Positions 1 through 10,866 of a stretch of DNA of 64,000 nucleotides are shown one piece after another. Both the position numbers and the translations under genes were made by a program. The stretch comes from VXYL01 sp965208525 (GTDB taxonomy: Bacteria; Pseudomonadota; Gammaproteobacteria; Pseudomonadales; Azotimanducaceae). The stretch covers positions 1,736,001-1,800,000 of the forward strand of contig OZ242340.1 in assembly GCA_965208525.1 (NCBI GenBank), in the 5' to 3' direction. The first letter of the stretch is position 1, and every line of letters starts with the position of its first letter. The notes under the pieces were generated by a model, which had not been told where the DNA came from, ran no database searches, and worked only from the letters and a program-made list of their open reading frames with translations.

Positions 1-2364
1 AACAAGCTGATAGGGGAGTTCGGCGACCGCCGCACGATCCCCATTACGTTCGAGGACACGCCAAAGGCTTACATCGACGCCCTCCTCAACACCGAGGACA
101 AGCGCTTCTTCGAGCACCGAGGCGTGGACGTGATCTCCCTCGCCAACGACGTGGTGGGGCTCTTCCTGTCTGACGTGCGCACCGGCGCGAGCACTATCAC
201 GATGCAGCTTGCGAAGATCATCTCCTTCTCGCCGGAGCAAACCTTTATTCGAAAATTCAAGGAAATGCTGCTGGCGGTGAAGATCGAGAACGCCCTCACC
301 AAGGAGCAGATCCTCGAGCTCTACATCAACATCGCGCCGCTTGGGAAGCACGCCTACGGCGTCCAGGCCGGCGCCCACACCTACTACGGCAAGCCGGTCT
401 CCGAGCTGGGCCTCGCCCAAATCGCGATGCTCGCTGCAGTGTCCAAACGGCCGGAGGCGGGCAATCCCATCAACGGGCCGGAGTACGCGGTGCGGCGACG
501 CAACCTCGTGCTGCGGCGGATGCTCGACCAAGCATCTATCAGCCGCGCCGAGTACGACCAGGCCGTCGCAGCACCGATTACCGCGGTGGTGCATCGGCGC
601 GAGTTGGATCTCGTCGCGCCGTTTCCTTCGGAATGGGTGCGTCAACAGTTGGTGGAGCGCTACGGCACCGACATCTATGCCGGCTACGAAGCGGTGACCA
701 CCCTCGACTCAGAGCTGCAGTTGGCGGCGCAGCGGGCGCTCAGAGCGGGGCTCGAAGCCTATGACCGGCGCCACGGCTATCGCGGCGCAGATGGTCGTGT
801 GGTAGTGCCGCCGGAGTTCACGTTGCCCGATTGGGGAATTCCGCCCCTGCCGGCAGCGCAGGTGACTTCCGCCGACGCTGAGGCGGAAGCCGAGGCGGCC
901 GGCCAGCCACGCGAGGAAGCCACCGAAGAGGCGCTGTCCACACTGCGGAACGTGCCGCCAGACTTCGAGAACACCGCTGCATTCCGTTCCTTCGTCGCAG
1001 CGGCCTTGGGCGACCGCCCGGTCGTTCAAGGCAAGGAGCCAGCCGTGGTTCTGGCGCAGGCGACCCGCCGCATGATGGTCGCGCGGGCGGATGCGACGAC
1101 GCTGGTGCTGCCGTGGGAGGGATTGCGCTGGGCGCGGCGCTATCTCGGCGTCGATGCCATGACGGCACGCCCGCAGACTGCGGCGGATGTGGCCGAGATC
1201 GGTGATGTCGTGTACATCGAACAGGACGAGGGCGGCTGGCGGCTGGCGCAGGTGCCCGACATCGCCGGCGCGCTGGTGGCGCTCGACACCCACGACGGTG
1301 CGGTGCGAGCAATCGTCGGCGGCTACGACTTCGTCGGCAACCAGTTCGATCACGCCCTGCAGGCGCGGCGCCAGCCTGGGTCGGGCTTCAAGCCCTTTGT
1401 CTATTCGGCGGCGCTCGAGAACGGTGTCACCCCGGCAAGCGTCTTCCTCGATGCGCCCCTGGTGTTCCGGGACCCAAGCACCGGCAACACCTATCGCCCG
1501 CGCAACGACAGCGGCCGCTACAACGGTCCCACACGACTGCGCGAAGCGCTCTACCGCTCCATCAACCTGGTGTCGATTCGGGTGATGCTGCGGATCGGCG
1601 CGGACAGCATCCTGCGCCATGCCGGCCGGTTCGGCTTCGCAACCGGCACATTCCCGGACAACACCCAACTCGCTATCGGTGGCGGCACGATGGGCGTGAC
1701 GCCGCTTGAAATGGCGACGGCATATGCCGCGATCGCCAACGGCGGCTATGCCGTTGAGCCGCGCATCATCGAGCGGGTGCGAACCATCGATGGGGACACC
1801 GTGTTCGAGCCCCCGCGCAGCGCCGCCTGCGATCGATGCACCGCCAGCGAGGAAGGCGAGCGGGCCCCGACCCCGGCACCGCGCGCGATTTCCGCCCAGA
1901 ACGCCTTCATCATGGATTCCATGCTGCGCGACGTGGTGCGGCGCGGCACCGGTCGCCGGGCGCTGGTGCTGGAACGCTCGGACATCGCCGGCAAGACCGG
2001 CACCACGGACGAGGCCGTGGACACCTGGTTCAACGGCTACCACCCAAAGCTCGCCGCCACCGCTTGGGTCGGCTTTTCCCAAGCGCGGCCCTTGGGCGCC
2101 CGCGAATACGGCTCCACCACCCCACTCGCCATATGGGTGGACTTCATGCGCGAGGCCCTCGCCCGAGAACCCGACGTGCAGCGCATCGCCCCCGACGGCG
2201 TCGTCAGAGCCCGCGTCGACGCCGCCACAGGCCAAGCCGCCAGCCCCGACAACCGCAGAGCGATGTTCGAGTACTTCCTCGCAGACAACGCCCCGCAAAC
2301 CGAAACCACCACCCGCCAGGGCAACGCGAACGCCGCAACGGTGCGGCCGGAGGACATCTTCTAA
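1..2364 (+). CDS. mrcA: Penicillin-binding protein 1A (bifunctional glycosyltransferase/transpeptidase), 5' end cut by window
   Basis: Class A PBP that polymerises lipid II and cross-links peptidoglycan on the periplasmic face of the inner membrane. The frame is open from base 1, so about 60-70 N-terminal residues (the membrane anchor) lie outside the window; 787 residues are visible. The GT51 signature TEDKRFFEHRG is at visible residues 31-41 and the GASTITMQLAK motif follows. The transpeptidase motifs are SGFK (Ser461), SIN (520-522) and KTGT (Lys665). An insert of about 200 residues between the two domains and a C-terminus containing RVDAATGQAASPDN match PBP1A rather than PBP1B. The family is certain; the subtype call rests on the insert and the tail. 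Confidence 0.93.
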   Translation, partial: NKLIGEFGDRRTIPITFEDTPKAYIDALLNTEDKRFFEHRGVDVISLANDVVGLFLSDVRTGASTITMQLAKIISFSPEQTFIRKFKEMLLAVKIENALTKEQILELYINIAPLGKHAYGVQAGAHTYYGKPVSELGLAQIAMLAAVSKRPEAGNPINGPEYAVRRRNLVLRRMLDQASISRAEYDQAVAAPITAVVHRRELDLVAPFPSEWVRQQLVERYGTDIYAGYEAVTTLDSELQLAAQRALRAGLEAYDRRHGYRGADGRVVVPPEFTLPDWGIPPLPAAQVTSADAEAEAEAAGQPREEATEEALSTLRNVPPDFENTAAFRSFVAAALGDRPVVQGKEPAVVLAQATRRMMVARADATTLVLPWEGLRWARRYLGVDAMTARPQTAADVAEIGDVVYIEQDEGGWRLAQVPDIAGALVALDTHDGAVRAIVGGYDFVGNQFDHALQARRQPGSGFKPFVYSAALENGVTPASVFLDAPLVFRDPSTGNTYRPRNDSGRYNGPTRLREALYRSINLVSIRVMLRIGADSILRHAGRFGFATGTFPDNTQLAIGGGTMGVTPLEMATAYAAIANGGYAVEPRIIERVRTIDGDTVFEPPRSAACDRCTASEEGERAPTPAPRAISAQNAFIMDSMLRDVVRRGTGRRALVLERSDIAGKTGTTDEAVDTWFNGYHPKLAATAWVGFSQARPLGAREYGSTTPLAIWVDFMREALAREPDVQRIAPDGVVRARVDAATGQAASPDNRRAMFEYFLADNAPQTETTTRQGNANAATVRPEDIF

Positions 2365-2465
2365 GGAGTCTTCCTTCTCCAATGCTGCGGGCCCGGCTGA
2401 CGCTTCTCTGGCGATAGAGACCTCGTTGGGCCAGAATTCGGGCGTCGCAGATCGAGGATGGGCGC

Positions 2466-3113
2466 ATGAAGAACGTCGCGAGACTGCTTGGCGCGGCGAT
2501 GGCATTGGCGGGGCTTTGGGCGGCTGCGGCGATGGAAAGGGCGAATCCTGACGACCTCGAGGAAATGACCGTTAGTGCGGAGCGGCTTCCCGTGCCGTCG
2601 CGGATCGAGATGATGGACACCTATCAGGCGCAAGGCCAAGGAACGAAGCACTTCCGCCGCCGCGACTACGCCCGCGCCTATCCACACCTGCTCACCGCGG
2701 CAAAGCGGGGCTTCAAGACGGCGCAGGCACGGCTCGCGTACATATACCTGCACGGTCTCGGAGGGATCCCATACGACCCCGTGCGAGGCGTGGGCTGGCT
2801 GTCGGCGGCGGCATCGCCAGAGACGTTGCCGTGGATCCGGCGCTATTCCAAGCGCATCTGGGACATCGTTCCGGCGCGCTATGTGGCCGACCTCGAAACG
2901 GTGGCTGACCGCTATCGAGCGAAGTACGGCCGGGGCGCCTCCGGCGTGAGCTGTAACCGAAACCGTGCGGCGGGCACGCACCGAACCTCGCTCACGTGCT
3001 TGTTCGACGCCGAACCCATGCACGAAACCTCGATGGATCGCGAAGCGCTGCGTGGTCTGTGGTGTTCCCGCGAATCGGAGGAGCCGGGGACCTGCGTGGG
3101 CAGCCTTCAGTAG
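2466..3113 (+). CDS. Secreted Sel1-like repeat protein
   Basis: A 215-residue protein with a hydrophobic N-terminus (about residues 5-21, rich in Ala and Leu) that looks like a signal peptide. Residues about 58-105 resemble one or two Sel1/TPR-like repeats, with the pattern AAKRGFKTAQARLAYIYL followed by HGLGGIPYDPVRGVGWLSAAA. The C-terminal third has four cysteines (in VSCNRNR, LTCLFD, LWCSRE, GTCVGS), which suggests two disulfides in the periplasm. It starts 101 bases after the PBP1A stop on the same strand. Sel1 repeats usually mediate protein contacts; the actual role is unknown. Confidence 0.7.
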   Translation: MKNVARLLGAAMALAGLWAAAAMERANPDDLEEMTVSAERLPVPSRIEMMDTYQAQGQGTKHFRRRDYARAYPHLLTAAKRGFKTAQARLAYIYLHGLGGIPYDPVRGVGWLSAAASPETLPWIRRYSKRIWDIVPARYVADLETVADRYRAKYGRGASGVSCNRNRAAGTHRTSLTCLFDAEPMHETSMDREALRGLWCSRESEEPGTCVGSLQ

Positions 3114-3332
3114 CCCAGCAACCACGCAGGCGTAGGACGTCGATCCACCAATAGCCCCTCGAAGCCGAGTCAACACCAACGGACCGGCTGGATGGCGCGG
3201 TCCCACACGTCATTCGAAGCGAGGGTCCGTCACGCTCCTCGCGCCGAAGGCGAAGCAACCAAGGGCCCGAACATGCAACCAGCCCTCGCCCCGCGAGACG
3301 GGCCCTGTGGGTGGCGGGCTGCGCCTGTTCCC

Positions 3333-5387
3333 CTACGTCAAGGCCGCGCGGAATTCGTCGAGTTCGTTGATCGGCGCCGAACACACGAGGTCGCGGCAAA
3401 CAAAGGCTGTCACTCGTGCGCGGGTTTCCGTGGTGACGAGGCGGGGTAGGTACGACGGTGCTTGGCTGTCGTAGGGGATGGCGTAAACCCTTCTTGTCGG
3501 CTGGTAGCCGTCTCTTGCCGCGTCTAGCCAGGGCTGCATCTGGTCCGGCGGGCCCCGCAGGATCACCGTTTCGCCCGGTTCGGTGGCTTCTTCGATGGCG
3601 GTTAGGAGGGCCGAATGGGCTGCTGGCTGGCGTTCCGCGAAGCCTCGGGCCCAGTCGAGGGTGGCATGGGCCGCGTCGAGGTAGCGCGACTCTGCGGTGA
3701 GATGTCCGAAGGCCACGAGCGCGCGCACGGCGATGGCATTGCCCGGCGGCAGGGCGTCGTCCAGCACCGGTTTCGGGCGGTGGATGAGTTCCTCGTGGTC
3801 GTGCGCGGTGAACCAGAAGCCGCCCGCCTCCTCATCCAGGAAGAGCGTCAGCAAGCCGTCCGCCAAGAGCCGAGCCAGGGCGAAGTCGGCATCGTCCCAG
3901 CGCGCTTCCAAGAGCGCCAGTACGCCGTGCAGCATGTTGGCGTAGTCGTCGAGGTACGCGGGGTGCCGCGCCGTGCCTCGGGTCCAGCTCGCCAAGAGGC
4001 GGCCGTCCTCAACCATGCGTTCGCGCACGAAGGCGGCGGCCCTCGCGGCCGAGGCGGTCCACGCCGGTTCCGAGAGCCGTAAGGCCGCCTGCACCATGCC
4101 GTGAATCGCGAGGCCATTCCACGCCGCAAGCACTTTCTCGTCGCGGGCAGGTCGGGGCCGCTCGCTGCGGCGTTCAAACAGTTTGGCGCGGGCGCTTGCC
4201 AAGAGTTCGACTGCGGCTTCGGCATCGAGATACAGCCGCTCCGCCACCGAGCGCCACGAGTCGCGCCGGTGCAGGTGCCACTTGCCCTTGAAGTTGGCCG
4301 GGCGGTCGAGGCCGTAGAGGGTTTCCACCACCAGGTATTCGTCCTCGGTGAGTAGCCGCTTCACCTCGTGGCGTCGCCAAACGTAATACCGGCCCTCGCC
4401 GCCGTCGCTGTCGGCATCGAGGGCGGCGTAGTAGCCGCCGCTCGGATCCTGCATCTCGCGCATCATCCAGCCGGCGGTGTCGCGGAGCGCACCGTCGAAC
4501 AGCGCATCGGGCGCCACGGCCATGGCGTCCGCATACAGGGCGAGCAGCGAGCCGTTGTCGCAGAGCATCTTCTCGAAGTGCGGAATCATCCACTCGCGGT
4601 CGGTGGAATAGCGGCAGAAGCCACCGCCGAGGTGGTCGAAGATGCCACCCCGCGCCATCTTCGTCAGGGTGGTCATCACCATGTCGAGGGCTTCGCGATC
4701 CGGCTGGCCGCCGTTTGCGCGACCGCGCTGCCAATGTCGCAGCAGCCGTTCCACCGCCCCCGGCATAGGGAATTTGGGGGCGTTGCCGAAGCCGCCGCTT
4801 TCCGGGTCATAGAGCTTGCCGAGCTGCTCTCGCCCCGCCCGGAGCAGCGCATCGTCGGCCAGTTCCGACTCCGCCTTGGCGTCGTCGAGCTGCTGCACGA
4901 CGTCGCGCAGCTTGTCGCCCTGTTCGCGGATGTCCTCGGTGCGCTCGCCCCAGGCGTCCGAGATGCGGATCAGCACATCGACGAACCCGGGCAGGCCGTG
5001 GCGGGGCGTGCGCGGGAAGTAGGTGCCGGTGAAGAACGGCAGCAACGTCTCTGGATCGAGGAAGGCGGTGAGGGGCCAGCCGCCACCCTGGCGCGTCAGC
5101 AGGTGGTGGGCGAGTTGATAGGCGCGGTCGAGATCGGGCCGTTCCTCCCGATCCACCTTGATGTTGACGAAGCGCTCGTTCATCACCTTCGCCGTCGCCT
5201 CGTGCTCGAAGGACTCGTGTGCCATCACATGGCACCAGTGGCACGCGGAGTAGCCGATGGAGAGGAGGATGGGACGGCCTTCGGTGCGCGCCAGAGCGAG
5301 TGCGGTGTCGCCCCAAGGGTGCCAATCGACCGGGTTGTCGGCGTGCTGCGCAAGATAGGGGCTGGTCTCGCCGGCAAGGTGGTTCAT
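3333..5387 (-). CDS. DUF255 / YyaL-type thioredoxin-fold protein with six-hairpin glycosidase-like domain
   Basis: A 684-residue protein of the spermatogenesis-associated protein 20 / YyaL family. The N-terminus begins MNHLAGETSPYLAQHADNPV, a hallmark of the family, and the redox-like CHWC motif is at Cys49/Cys52. The C-terminal two thirds looks like the alpha/alpha-barrel region, with WMIPHFEKMLCDNG and LDADSDGGEGRYYVW. The frame is open further upstream to 5561, but that would overlap the kinase gene ending at 5513, and family members begin at MNHLAGE, so 5387 is chosen. The biochemical function of the family is not settled. Confidence 0.9.
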   Translation of the reverse strand: MNHLAGETSPYLAQHADNPVDWHPWGDTALALARTEGRPILLSIGYSACHWCHVMAHESFEHEATAKVMNERFVNIKVDREERPDLDRAYQLAHHLLTRQGGGWPLTAFLDPETLLPFFTGTYFPRTPRHGLPGFVDVLIRISDAWGERTEDIREQGDKLRDVVQQLDDAKAESELADDALLRAGREQLGKLYDPESGGFGNAPKFPMPGAVERLLRHWQRGRANGGQPDREALDMVMTTLTKMARGGIFDHLGGGFCRYSTDREWMIPHFEKMLCDNGSLLALYADAMAVAPDALFDGALRDTAGWMMREMQDPSGGYYAALDADSDGGEGRYYVWRRHEVKRLLTEDEYLVVETLYGLDRPANFKGKWHLHRRDSWRSVAERLYLDAEAAVELLASARAKLFERRSERPRPARDEKVLAAWNGLAIHGMVQAALRLSEPAWTASAARAAAFVRERMVEDGRLLASWTRGTARHPAYLDDYANMLHGVLALLEARWDDADFALARLLADGLLTLFLDEEAGGFWFTAHDHEELIHRPKPVLDDALPPGNAIAVRALVAFGHLTAESRYLDAAHATLDWARGFAERQPAAHSALLTAIEEATEPGETVILRGPPDQMQPWLDAARDGYQPTRRVYAIPYDSQAPSYLPRLVTTETRARVTAFVCRDLVCSAPINELDEFRAALT

Positions 5388-5512
5388 GGCAACCGTTCGT
5401 TCGTCTTCGCAACCATCATAGCCAAGCCGAAGCGCTCTTCTCCGCAGCGGTGTGTCGCTGACAGCGCAAGGGACCTTGGAAGCAGGGCGATCGGCGATCG
5501 TGCGGGCGCGGG

Positions 5513-6520
5513 TCAGAGGTTCGCCCGGGCAAGCATCGTCTCGGCATTGCTGCGCACCCAAGCCATCAATCCCGTGGCCATGCTCGGCCGGGCAAGGTCG
5601 GGGCGGGCGGTAATCCAGCCGATGGAGGCGAGGGAGCGGATGAGGAGAAACAGCGGAATCAGCGCCACCATGCGTTCGTCGGGCTCGCGGACGCGACGGT
5701 AGCCATTCAGGAACGCGGTTTGCCTTCGGGCGAAGTCGTCCCTTCCATGCGCGCCGAGGCAGACGGCGAAGTCATACGCGTGCCAACCGAAACCTGCGTC
5801 GTCGAAGTCGATCACATGCAGACGTTTGCCGCTGACGACGACGTTTTGGGGGTGCAAGTCGGCGTGGATCATGCCGTAGTTGGCTGGCTTTCGGTCGATG
5901 CTTGCCAGCACCGGCCCGATGCGGTCACGAAGGTCGGCAAGCATCGAGCGGTCACTGGCCGTGAGAAGGTGCGACTCCCAGAACCGCCCCCAGAAGGGCG
6001 TCCCGCCGCCGACACCCATCAGTCCGCCGGCGTCGAAGGCATGGCGGGCGAAGCCATCAGGAACCCGCCACTCCGACGCTTGGCTGTGCAGCGCTGCCAT
6101 CACCTCGCCGATGCGGGCGTAGCAGTCGTCGATGAACTTGGGCTCGGCACCGTCCATTCGGTCGCCTAGGGTGTCGCCCGGGACCCATTCCAGCATTCCG
6201 GCGTAGCGTTGTTCGTCGCCGACGAATGCCGTCGCATAGCCTTGGCCGCTGCGCGCGAGGACTGGGACCGGCACGTCGATGCCAGCCTCGCGCAGCGCCG
6301 CCGTCCAGGTCTGTTCCGACAGCAGTTCCTCGAACGTGTGGTAGCCAGGGCGATGTAGGCGCAACACGAACAGGCGCCCGCGTTCGTCTTCGACCCGAAA
6401 GGCGTAGTTCTCCGAACGCGACACGAGCTTGAGATCGCGCACCGCAAGCGGCCAGTGCGCCACCGCCTCGTGGGCGGCAGTCAGCAGCACCGCGTCCGAC
6501 ACGGGTTCAGTAGCTACCAC
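5513..6520 (-). CDS. APH-fold small-molecule kinase (hydroxylysine/homoserine/choline kinase-like)
   Basis: A 335-residue protein with the aminoglycoside phosphotransferase fold. The catalytic loop HADLHPQNV places the catalytic base at Asp221 with Asn226, and IDFDD at 237-241 supplies the metal-binding Asp. The N-terminal lobe contains NYAFRVEDERGRLFVLRLHRP. It lies 9 bases downstream of a class III PLP enzyme on the same strand. In animals the same two folds form the hydroxylysine kinase/phosphohydroxylysine phospho-lyase pair, and bacteria have fusions of the two. The likely role is phosphorylation of an amino alcohol or hydroxy-amino acid; the substrate is inferred only from context. Confidence 0.85.
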   Translation of the reverse strand: MVATEPVSDAVLLTAAHEAVAHWPLAVRDLKLVSRSENYAFRVEDERGRLFVLRLHRPGYHTFEELLSEQTWTAALREAGIDVPVPVLARSGQGYATAFVGDEQRYAGMLEWVPGDTLGDRMDGAEPKFIDDCYARIGEVMAALHSQASEWRVPDGFARHAFDAGGLMGVGGGTPFWGRFWESHLLTASDRSMLADLRDRIGPVLASIDRKPANYGMIHADLHPQNVVVSGKRLHVIDFDDAGFGWHAYDFAVCLGAHGRDDFARRQTAFLNGYRRVREPDERMVALIPLFLLIRSLASIGWITARPDLARPSMATGLMAWVRSNAETMLARANL

Positions 6521-6529
6521 GGGGAGAGT

Positions 6530-7789
6530 TCAGCTGGCTGCCGCCGAACCCACGACCTCCTCGAAGGCACCAAGGAATGCGTCGGCGTCGGCAGCCGAGA
6601 AGACCAGCGGCGGCCGAATCTTGAGCACATTGCCAAAGGCGCCGGCGGCACCGATCAGGAAACCCCGCTCCTTGAGCGCATTGACGACCGCACCGGCCCC
6701 GGCCCGATCTGGCTCCATGCTCGCAGCATCCTTCACCCACTCGATTGCCACGAAAAGGCCGTGGCCGCGAACGTCCGCCATGCGCTCGTCGCCATCGGCC
6801 ATCGCCGTCAGTCGCGTTCGCATGGACGCGCCCACCGCCGCTGCGCGCTCGCGCAAGCCTTCGGCCTCGATTACGTCGAGCACTGCGTTGCCGGCGGCTG
6901 CCTGCAAGGGGCTCGATGCGAAGGTGTTGAAGTAGCGGGTCGCCTTGCGGAACGCCTCGATGTGATCGCGCGACGCCGCGGTTGCGGCAAGCGGCACCCC
7001 GGCGCCCAGGGGTTTGCCCATGCTGACGATGTCCGGTGTGAAGCCGCTCACCTCGTAGCCCCACCAGCGGCCGGCACGGCAAAGCCCCGATTGCACTTCA
7101 TCTGCCACCACCACGCCGCCGGCCTCGCGCACGAGCTTCGCAGCTTCCGCCATGAAACCTTGCGGGATGTTGGGCAGCCCTTCGTTGGCGAGCAGCGGAC
7201 ATACCAGCATTCCGGCGAAGGGGATGCCATCGCGCTCGAAGCCGGCAATGGTTTCGCTCAGGCGGTCGAGGTAGTAGGTCAACGGATCGTTGGCCGGGCA
7301 GCGCAACAGCTCAGGGAACGGAATCGAGCGCACTTCCCCGTGCGGGTCCTGGGGCCTCGCAAGCTGCCGCACGGCGACGCTGTTGCCGTGATAGGCAGCG
7401 TCGGTGCAAACAATGCCGCGACCGTCGGTGACGATCCGCGCCGTCATCAGCGCGATTTCATTCGCCTCCGTGCCGGTGCAACTGAACACCACCGAGTCGA
7501 TGCCATCGGCGTGCAATCCAGTGAGCCGCTCGCCGTACTCGACAATCGCCTCGTGGAGATAGCGGCTGTGGACGTTGAGCGTCGCCACCTGCCGCGACAC
7601 TGCCTCCACCACATGCGGATGGCAATGCCCCACACAGGGCACGTTGTTGTACATGTCCACATAGCGCCGTCCGTCAGCATCGAAGAGCGACACCCCTTCG
7701 CCTCGAACAATGGTGAGCGGCGAGGTGTAGAACAGCGCCGAACCAGCCCCAAACACCTGATTTCGACGATCCAGCAACTCCTGCGACAA
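6530..7789 (-). CDS. Class III PLP-dependent enzyme (aminotransferase or phospho-lyase, AGXT2/ETNPPL/PHYKPL-like)
   Basis: A 419-residue fold-type I PLP enzyme. VVVADEVQSGLCRAG supplies the cofactor-binding Asp (about residue 230), and SMGKPLGAGVPL places the Schiff-base lysine at about 259. Further class III signatures are NNVPCVGHCHPHVVEAV and SCTGTEANEIALMTAR. The frame is open upstream to 7948, but a TTG at 7789 preceded by AGGGGAGG fits the family N-terminus (LSQELLDRRNQVFG) better. Its partner is the kinase that follows. Members of this subgroup include ammonia-forming phospho-lyases as well as transaminases, and the kinase partner favours phospho-lyase. That assignment is an inference. 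Confidence 0.88.
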   Translation of the reverse strand: MSQELLDRRNQVFGAGSALFYTSPLTIVRGEGVSLFDADGRRYVDMYNNVPCVGHCHPHVVEAVSRQVATLNVHSRYLHEAIVEYGERLTGLHADGIDSVVFSCTGTEANEIALMTARIVTDGRGIVCTDAAYHGNSVAVRQLARPQDPHGEVRSIPFPELLRCPANDPLTYYLDRLSETIAGFERDGIPFAGMLVCPLLANEGLPNIPQGFMAEAAKLVREAGGVVVADEVQSGLCRAGRWWGYEVSGFTPDIVSMGKPLGAGVPLAATAASRDHIEAFRKATRYFNTFASSPLQAAAGNAVLDVIEAEGLRERAAAVGASMRTRLTAMADGDERMADVRGHGLFVAIEWVKDAASMEPDRAGAGAVVNALKERGFLIGAAGAFGNVLKIRPPLVFSAADADAFLGAFEEVVGSAAAS

Positions 7790-7937
7790 GCCCGCCTCCC
7801 CTAACCCGCTGCATGGGACAATTCTACGCCGGGGAAAGGGGCGCCTGTCGGAAGAGAAGCCGGAATGCGCTGCCTCCGAAGATCGTCCCTTCATGCACTG
7901 GCACCGCGCTGTTGGACGAAGAGGGCCATGCGAAGGA

Positions 7938-8010
7938 GGGCGACGCAAGCGTCGGCCCTACGGTCCGGGCATCACCGCCACCTTCCGTAGGGGCAACGCA
8001 TGCGATGCCC
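7938..8010. repeat. REPIN-like element, GGCGACGC family (degenerate, inverted orientation)
   Basis: Two imperfect palindromes (left arm GGCGACGCAAGCGTCG, right arm GGCAACGCATGCGATGCC) face each other around a core containing GGTCCGGGCATCACCGCC. The core is the diverged reverse complement of the cores at 25.7 kb and 37.8 kb. It lies in the 337-base gap (7790-8126) between two divergent genes. I see no gene or clear promoter in the rest of that gap. Confidence 0.7.
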
Positions 8011-8126
8011 GTCTGGCAGCGTGCCTTGCTTTTGGCGCGTGGGGGCGGCTACATTTGCGGGTTTGGCGTAGTCGCAACTTTCGGCCTGCACAAAGGCCGG
8101 GTTTGGTGCATGAGAGGGAGGGGTTC

Positions 8127-9944
<1,818 letters not shown>

Positions 9945-10017
9945 GGCAAACCAATCGGGAGTGCCGTCGAATCGCAGCCGCAAGCGAGAAGGCTCGAACA
10001 AGGGAGGCGCAGACGAG

Positions 10018-10866
10018 GTGACGCGGATCGCAGGCGCGCCGTTGGCGGTTCTCGACCAGATTCGGAGCTGGCACGAGGGGCGTCAGGCGCGGCGGCTGGC
10101 GCGACTTGCCATCGACGACGACATCTGGCGGCAGGTGATGGCCGCCTCGCCGGTGTTCGACAACATGAGCGATGCCGCCAAGGGCCGGCTGCGCGATCTA
10201 TCCACCCGCTTTCTGCTTGAAAAGCGCTTCTTCGGGGCGCAGGGATTTCTCATCCACCCTTCCGTGTCCGTTTCCATTGCGGCGCAGGCGTGTCGGCTGG
10301 TGCTGCACATGGAACTCGATCACTTCGCGCCGTTCCGCACCATCATTGTCTATCCTGGCTCCTTCGTCGCCGAGCGTGAGGAAGAGGACGAACTAGGCAT
10401 CGTTCACTCTGGTTACGAGGAACTCGACGGCGAGTCGATGGAGCAGGGCGCGGTGGTGCTGGCTTGGTCCGAGGCCCAGCCGAGGCAGGAACTCGGCACC
10501 AGCAACGTGGTGATGCACGAGTTCGCCCACAAGCTCGACGAGGCCAGCGGCTCCCAGAACGGCGTGCCGATTCTGCATCCGGAAATGAACCCCACGCACT
10601 GGCAACTGGCGCTGCGCGGCGCCTACACGAGAATGGTGGAGGAGAGCCAGCGCGCCGTCTCGGAAGGGCGGGTCGCGTCCACCGTCATCGACGACTACGC
10701 CACCACCAATCCGGCGGAGTTCTTCGCCGTATGTGTGGAGTATTTCTTCCACGCACCCGAGTTCCTGGCGGAGAACCTGCCGGCGGTGTTCGAGCAATTC
10801 TGCGCATTCTTCCGCGAGGACACGCGGCATTTCGCGGACTGGATTCCTCCCGAGCCGGACCAGTGA
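10018..10866 (+). CDS. mtfA: MtfA-type zinc metallopeptidase (M90)
   Basis: A 282-residue cytoplasmic peptidase-like protein. The zinc site is HEFAH at residues 167-171 followed by KLDEASG, and the third-ligand region is NPAEFFAVCVEYFF near 235-245. This matches the MtfA family, whose E. coli member binds the Mlc repressor and thereby affects ptsG. The GTG start at 10018 is preceded by AGGGAGGC. Its stop overlaps the GTG of the next gene (GTGA), so the two are probably translationally coupled. No Mlc homologue is in the window. Confidence 0.9.
   Translation: MTRIAGAPLAVLDQIRSWHEGRQARRLARLAIDDDIWRQVMAASPVFDNMSDAAKGRLRDLSTRFLLEKRFFGAQGFLIHPSVSVSIAAQACRLVLHMELDHFAPFRTIIVYPGSFVAEREEEDELGIVHSGYEELDGESMEQGAVVLAWSEAQPRQELGTSNVVMHEFAHKLDEASGSQNGVPILHPEMNPTHWQLALRGAYTRMVEESQRAVSEGRVASTVIDDYATTNPAEFFAVCVEYFFHAPEFLAENLPAVFEQFCAFFREDTRHFADWIPPEPDQ

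Noticed and set aside
709..2505. 598-codon open frame on the minus strand opposite the PBP1A gene
   Set aside because: It is a GC-rich antisense shadow: no recognisable domain, and the plus strand encodes a complete PBP.
5388..5561. N-terminal extension of the DUF255 protein
   Set aside because: It would overlap the kinase gene and lies ahead of the conserved family start MNHLAGE.
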